Below, piece after piece: positions 13,506 to 17,572 of a DNA stretch of 17,572 bases (the first letter of the stretch is position 1; each line of letters begins with the position of its first letter). The notes beneath the pieces are model-generated. The model saw nothing but the letters and a program-made list of their open reading frames with translations. It had not been told where the DNA came from and searched no databases. Location of the stretch: NCBI GenBank assembly GCA_900753095.1, contig CAADXT010000153.1:1-17572 (forward strand). The letters are read 5' to 3'. Position numbers and translations under genes: made by a program. Origin of the DNA: Eggerthellaceae bacterium. GTDB taxonomy: Bacteria > Actinomycetota > Coriobacteriia > Coriobacteriales > Eggerthellaceae.

Positions 13506-16500
13506 ATGGCCGAACCCAAGAAAAAGCAATCGAACCGCGTTATCCGTTTCCTCATGACGCTGCTTACGGTTGTCCTCATCTTCCTGTTCTTCGACATTAT
13601 GAAGCTCGTGTCGGACATTCAGGGCACCGCCCGCGTAGTGAACTACGCAGGCCTCGTCCGCGGCACCACCCAGCGCATTGTGAAGCTGGAAGATGCGCAG
13701 GAGCAGCAGAATCGCCTTATCGACGCCGTCGACTCCTACATCAACGGCCTGCGTTACGGCAGCGACGAGCTGGATTTGGTGCGCCTTGACGATGAGGCCT
13801 TCCAAAACAAGATGGAAGAGCTCAGCGCCTACTACGGCACCCTCACCAACGAAATCGCGAAGGTACGCGAAGAAGGCTACGAAAGCACCGACATCATCGC
13901 CATGAGCGAAACGTTCTTCGGAATCTGCGACGAGGCCACAAAACTTGCCGAAACCTACTCGCAGGAAAAAGCCACCGCACTCAACCAGCTTGAGACGGTG
14001 GTGATCATCGACATCGTGGGACTGGTGCTTCTGTTCGGCGTCGAGCTGGCGCAAGCCATCCGCGTTGCCGCGCAGAATCGCGTCTTGCAGAAGAAGGTGT
14101 ACCTTGATGAGGCCACAGGGCTTCCCAACAAGAACAAGTGCGAGGAGCTGCTGGCAAACACCGAAGCCATTTCCAAAGATGCTCCTGTTGCCCTGTGCAT
14201 GTTCGATTTGAACAACCTGCGCACCATCAACAACAACTTTGGGCACGAAAAGGGCGATGAGTACATCCGCTCGTTCGCCTTGCAGCTGCAAAGCGTCGCT
14301 AGCAGCACCTGCTTCGTGGGCCGCCAGGGCGGCGACGAGTTCATCGCCATCATCCAAAACGCAAGCACCGAAGCCATTGAGGCTTGCCTTGACGACATCC
14401 GTTCCCATGCATCTGCCTATTCCGCCGAGCATCCAGAGATGCCCATCAGCTACGCAGCCGGTTACGCGCTTTCCTCCGACTTCGAAAGCTGCACCATGCG
14501 CGAGCTGTTCCGCGAAGCCGACAAGAACATGTACCTCGACAAGAACCGCGCAAAGATCCGAGAGGAAAAAGAGCGCCACGAAACCGAGCGGCGCATTCTG
14601 AAATACCTGGACAGCCAAGGCTACCGCTTCTCCGATTGCCTCTATTGCGACGCTCTGCTCGATCAGTACCGCACCTTGCTCGCCTCCTCACACGCGTTCC
14701 TCGCCCAAGAAGGCAGCTACACGGGAGCCGCTGAAGAGATCGTCCATACCATCTTTGGCAAAGACCAGCAGGCTGACTCTTCGGCAAAGCTTGCGCTCAG
14801 CTACCTAACTGGGAACCTGAATGAAGGCAACCGCACCATCGAACTGTTCTACAACAACGGCAGCGATCGCAAGGGGCGCCTTAGCCTGCTGCTCCTCGAC
14901 TCGGCAAACGGCAGGCTCCACCACTTTGCTTTGGGTGTTGAGCCTTTCTTCGAATCCAGCCTCAGCGAGAAAGAGCGTCTTTCGCGCTATTACGACCAAA
15001 TGAAGAAGTCCATCATGGACAACGGCGACTATGTCGAGGCGCTGCTTGACTCCGCCCAAACCGCCTACGCGATCGACCTCACCCACGACATCCTGGAAAA
15101 AGCTTTCTCCCAATCGTCGGGCAACCGCTACGAAATCGACCTCCCGCTTCCCTGCTCCTACGATGAGTACTGCCGCCTGCGCTCACAGCACGTAAGCAAG
15201 GCGACGCTGGAAAACTACCGCCTTATCGACACTTCCGAAAAGCTCGTGAAGCGCTTCGAAACCGGAACCACGCAGCTCACTATCGAATACCAGGAAGAGG
15301 GCATCCACGGCGAATCCATTTGGCTGCAGAAAATCGTGCTGATGTCGCACGACACCGTTTTCGACGAGGTAACGCACACTGAAACGCCTGTGGTGCGCGG
15401 CATCATCCTCTTCAAAGACACATCATCGTTCCATGAGCAAGAAGAAAGGGAGAGGAAGCAGCTGGAGCAGGCATTGGTAGCCGCCGACGAGGAAAGCCGG
15501 CAGAAAACCGAGTTCATGAACCGCATGAGCCACGATTTCCGCACCCCCATCAACGGCATCCTTGGCATGCTCGAGATCATCCATAAAAGCGAGAACGACC
15601 AGCAAAAAGTGCGTGAGTGCATCGGCAAGATCCAAACCTCTACCAACCACCTGCTTGACCTGGTGAACGATGTTCTCGACATGAACAAGCTCGAATCGGG
15701 CAATGCCGTCATCGAGCAGGAAAGCTTCAACTTGAACGAGCTCATGGATGAGGTGCGCACACTCCTTGACGCGCAGATCGAAGAGCTGGGGCTTACCCAC
15801 CGAACCCATCGAAGCAGCATCGAGCACCCGAACCTCATCGGCAGTCCGCTGCGCTTGCGGCAAATCATGCTGAACCTTTTCAGCAATGCCGTGAAATACA
15901 ACAAGGAGCACGGCTCGATAGACACCTACGCCACCGAGCTTTCCTCCGACGGGAAGACAGCGTGGTTCGAGTTCGAGATCAAGGACACCGGAATCGGAAT
16001 GAGCAAGGAGTTCATCGAGAAAGAGCTGTTCAAACCGTTCACGCAAGAGCAAACTGGCGCACGCACCCATTACAAGGGAACAGGCTTGGGCATGTCTATC
16101 GTGAAAGCGCTTGTTGACAAGATGGGCGGCACCATCGAAGTGGAAAGCGAAAAGGGCAAAGGGTCCGCCTTCACGTTCACCCTTCCTTTCGCCATTGATG
16201 CCTCGGCAAAACTGCCGGACAGAGCAATCGAAGAGCCCAGCAGCACGGGCGCCCTAGAGGACATGCACATCCTCGTTGCCGAGGACAACGAGATCAACAT
16301 GGAAATTGCCGAGTTCTACCTGCAGGAAGCGGGCGCAACCGTCGAAAAGGCGTGGAATGGGCACGAGGCTGTCGAGAAGTTCAGCAAGGCGCCTCAGGGG
16401 ACCTATTCGCTTATCCCGATGGATTTGATGATGCCCGTGATGGACGGCCTTGCGGCAACCAGCGCCATCCGAGCCTTGCAACGAGACGATGCGAAGAGCA

Positions 16501-16643
16501 TCCCCATCGTCGCCATGACGGCAAAAGCCTTCGACGAGGACAAGGAGGCAAGCCGCCTTGCGGGAATGGACGAGTATCTGATAAAGCCGATTGACCAGCA
16601 AAAGCTTGCCGATACATGCAGAAAGCTCTGCAAGCAGAACTAG
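13506..16643 (+). CDS. Membrane GGDEF / histidine kinase / receiver fusion protein
   Basis: A 1045-residue signalling protein. The N-terminus has membrane helices at about 13-33 and 165-183 flanking a helical extracellular region that begins VNYAGLVRGTTQRI (45-58), like the PilJ/NarX-type ligand domain. A GGDEF domain follows (about 198-350): EATGLPNKNK, CMFDLNNLRTINNNFGHEKGDE and an intact GRQGGDEF (GGDEF at 275-279). A poorly recognised stretch (360-640, possibly PAS-like) leads into HisKA with MNRMSHDFRTPIN (H676), then HATPase_c with N794, DTGIGMS and GTGLGMSIV. The receiver has E926/D927, D973 and K1027. The receiver reads LIPMDLMMP, an unusual Pro two residues before the Asp. It probably couples c-di-GMP synthesis to phosphorelay; this is inference. 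ATG at 13506 has only a weak AGGA nearby. No terminator follows. Confidence 0.9.
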   Translation: MAEPKKKQSNRVIRFLMTLLTVVLIFLFFDIMKLVSDIQGTARVVNYAGLVRGTTQRIVKLEDAQEQQNRLIDAVDSYINGLRYGSDELDLVRLDDEAFQNKMEELSAYYGTLTNEIAKVREEGYESTDIIAMSETFFGICDEATKLAETYSQEKATALNQLETVVIIDIVGLVLLFGVELAQAIRVAAQNRVLQKKVYLDEATGLPNKNKCEELLANTEAISKDAPVALCMFDLNNLRTINNNFGHEKGDEYIRSFALQLQSVASSTCFVGRQGGDEFIAIIQNASTEAIEACLDDIRSHASAYSAEHPEMPISYAAGYALSSDFESCTMRELFREADKNMYLDKNRAKIREEKERHETERRILKYLDSQGYRFSDCLYCDALLDQYRTLLASSHAFLAQEGSYTGAAEEIVHTIFGKDQQADSSAKLALSYLTGNLNEGNRTIELFYNNGSDRKGRLSLLLLDSANGRLHHFALGVEPFFESSLSEKERLSRYYDQMKKSIMDNGDYVEALLDSAQTAYAIDLTHDILEKAFSQSSGNRYEIDLPLPCSYDEYCRLRSQHVSKATLENYRLIDTSEKLVKRFETGTTQLTIEYQEEGIHGESIWLQKIVLMSHDTVFDEVTHTETPVVRGIILFKDTSSFHEQEERERKQLEQALVAADEESRQKTEFMNRMSHDFRTPINGILGMLEIIHKSENDQQKVRECIGKIQTSTNHLLDLVNDVLDMNKLESGNAVIEQESFNLNELMDEVRTLLDAQIEELGLTHRTHRSSIEHPNLIGSPLRLRQIMLNLFSNAVKYNKEHGSIDTYATELSSDGKTAWFEFEIKDTGIGMSKEFIEKELFKPFTQEQTGARTHYKGTGLGMSIVKALVDKMGGTIEVESEKGKGSAFTFTLPFAIDASAKLPDRAIEEPSSTGALEDMHILVAEDNEINMEIAEFYLQEAGATVEKAWNGHEAVEKFSKAPQGTYSLIPMDLMMPVMDGLAATSAIRALQRDDAKSIPIVAMTAKAFDEDKEASRLAGMDEYLIKPIDQQKLADTCRKLCKQN

Positions 16644-16861
16644 CAGAACCGCGCCGTTTGAATGCCTCAGGAATCCTGGGCGTTCAGGTGCCAGCAATCT
16701 GGCCATGAATCAGCAGTCCTCTTCATCGTCGTAGGAGCCTGTTGCCTGCAGCCCGAAATCAACCTTGGTTTTCGCACCGCCGAACGAAGGGCAGCTTGTT
16801 TGCTTCCTATCCCCTGCCCAGCAGAACGAAGAGGCAGCGAAAGGCAGTAAGGCCCTTACGC

Positions 16862-16879
16862 TAAAATGGTGCCTAGAAT
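16862..16879 (+). promoter_or_regulatory. Candidate -10 boxes of the deformylase-like gene
   Basis: TAAAAT (16862-16867) and TAGAAT (16874-16879) both lie within 55 bases of the gene start and resemble -10 hexamers used elsewhere in the window. There is no good -35. The rest of the 272-base stretch 16644-16915 holds no gene and no strong terminator that I can see. Confidence 0.4.
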
Positions 16880-16915
16880 CAAAGGCAGTCCCATTGAATT
16901 ACAAAAGGAATGTTC

Positions 16916-17338
16916 ATGAGCATCAAAGAATTCACCACCGACGAAGCGCTGCTGAGCACGCCCTGCGAAAAGGCGACCGCAGAAGATGCCGCCGTAGCGC
17001 AAGACCTGCTTGACACCCTTGCCTCCCTTGAAGGAGCAGCTTGCGTTCACGCAAACCAGATCGGAGTAACCAAGAGTCTGTTCGCTTACCTTGACGAAAA
17101 CGACAAGCCCCACGTTATGTACAACCCGGCAATCCTCATCGGGCTGGTTCCGAAAAAGGAAACCGAGAGCTGCTTCACCCATGAAGAGCCCACGGTTAAC
17201 ACCCGCTACGAAAAGGTAAAGGTTTCCTACCAGGAGCTGGTTGATGGCAAGCTGGTTTCCCGTAAGAAGGATTTCCACGGCTGGGTGGCTCAGCTTATCC
17301 AGCATATGGCCGATCACAGCAAGGGCAAGCTGGTTTAA
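16916..17338 (+). CDS. Peptide-deformylase-like protein with HExxH altered to HMxxH
   Basis: A 140-residue protein with the three deformylase motifs in degenerate form. AACVHANQIGV (41-51) corresponds to GxGxAAxQ, ESCFTHEEP (84-92) to EGCLS, and QHMADHSKG (129-137) to QHExDHxxG. The expected metal ligands C86, H130 and H134 and the Gln of motif I (Q48) are kept. The catalytic Glu that activates water is Met131. True deformylases remove the formyl group from N-terminal Met; this protein would be expected to be poor or inactive unless another residue substitutes, so its role may be different or regulatory. Start ATG at 16916 is preferred over 16910 because AAAAGGA gives better spacing to it. 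It is a single-gene unit closed by a strong terminator. It is probably not the cell's main deformylase. Confidence 0.85.
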   Translation: MSIKEFTTDEALLSTPCEKATAEDAAVAQDLLDTLASLEGAACVHANQIGVTKSLFAYLDENDKPHVMYNPAILIGLVPKKETESCFTHEEPTVNTRYEKVKVSYQELVDGKLVSRKKDFHGWVAQLIQHMADHSKGKLV

Positions 17339-17361
17339 GCAGCCATTCAACTTCGTAAGCA

Positions 17362-17396
17362 AGCGGCATTGGAACATTCCAATGCCGCTCTTTTTA
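17362..17396 (+). terminator. Rho-independent terminator after the deformylase-like gene
   Basis: A 13-bp perfect stem, AGCGGCATTGGAA (17362-17374) with TTCCAATGCCGCT (17377-17389), is followed by CTTTTTAT. The two central bases mean that the innermost pairs open to form the real loop. Confidence 0.9.
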
Positions 17397-17440
17397 TAGC
17401 CGCAGAAACAGCCGCAACACAGTAGGGATACCGCATAGTC

Positions 17441-17572
17441 ATGATTAAGACTTTTGATTTACCTGGGAAAACAGTAACGATTCACTATAGTATCGATACT
17501 ATAGTGTCTAACTGCCCTATCGTGTATTTGCATACGATAGAAGGAAACGGCAGTTCCGTATGGCAGCAATGC
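17441..17572 (+). CDS. 5' fragment of an AT-rich gene, possibly an alpha/beta-hydrolase-type esterase (3' end outside window)
   Basis: An ATG at 17441 opens a frame that runs to the window edge (44 residues: MIKTFDLPGKTVTIHYSIDT, then IVSNCPIVYLHTIEGNG and SSVWQQC). The PIVYLHTIEGNGSSVW stretch resembles the first strand and oxyanion-loop region of putative esterases, but the fragment is too short for a firm call. By hand count the 132 bases are about 39% GC, far below the rest of the window, which suggests recent acquisition. The upstream ribosome site is weak (TAGGGA about 12 bases away), so the start is uncertain. It follows the terminator of the deformylase-like gene and contains a 24-bp palindrome (17483-17506). 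Confidence 0.55.
   Translation, partial: MIKTFDLPGKTVTIHYSIDTIVSNCPIVYLHTIEGNGSSVWQQC
17483..17506. repeat. Perfect 24-bp palindrome within an AT-rich reading frame
   Basis: Positions 17483-17506 are a perfect self-complementary sequence (left half CACTATAGTATC, right half its exact reverse complement). It starts exactly on a codon boundary of the partial gene. It could be a regulator-binding site, a cruciform/hairpin or a recombination site. Confidence 0.8.

Overview
The window is GC-rich, densely coded, and reads as a chromosomal segment of an anaerobic Coriobacteriia-like actinomycete (Eggerthellaceae would fit). This rests on codon use, the large hybrid sensor kinases, meso-DAP dehydrogenase, and the anaerobic-style radical SAM/ferredoxin genes. 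It is inference: there is no rRNA or other taxonomic marker here. No tRNA, rRNA, insertion sequence, phage gene or CRISPR array was seen.

Layout. 1-236 is the tail of an unidentified Cys-rich protein, followed by a strong terminator. 343-2262 (-) is a membrane hybrid histidine kinase. 2443-3180 (+) is trmO. 3345-4322 (-) is ddh. 4453-7814 (-) is a tight five-gene operon: ACGX-repeat peptide, PPOX-like/ferredoxin fusion, radical SAM/SPASM enzyme, nitroreductase and atypical sirtuin. A divergent HxlR regulator follows at 8003-8335 (+). 8357-9238 (-) is a GGDEF protein, 9505-10458 (+) an EamA-type transporter, 10455-13241 (-) a double-SBP hybrid kinase, and 13506-16643 (+) a GGDEF/kinase/receiver fusion. 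16916-17338 (+) is a deformylase-like protein with an altered active site. 17441-end (+) is the start of an AT-rich gene containing a perfect 24-bp palindrome.

The most interesting unit is the 4453-8335 locus. A 70-residue peptide made of six Cys-Gly repeats is encoded first. It is followed by a flavin/iron-sulfur protein that could supply electrons, a SPASM-type radical SAM enzyme that would modify the peptide, a nitroreductase, and a sirtuin in which Gln replaces the catalytic His. The last three genes are spaced only 2 bases apart. The divergent HxlR protein has an N-terminal Cys, and an inverted repeat TTACC-AAAA-GGTAA lies in the shared control region. There is no exporter, peptidase or separate peptide-recognition protein. 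A working hypothesis is a redox- or electrophile-responsive system making an intracellular modified thiol peptide. The peptide/radical SAM pairing is known to me by name as the 'ACGX system', but I know of no established product or function.

The second theme is signalling. Three hybrid kinases with three different input modules and two GGDEF domains sit within about 17 kb. There is no DNA-binding response regulator, separate Hpt protein or EAL/HD-GYP phosphodiesterase in the window, so their outputs lie elsewhere.
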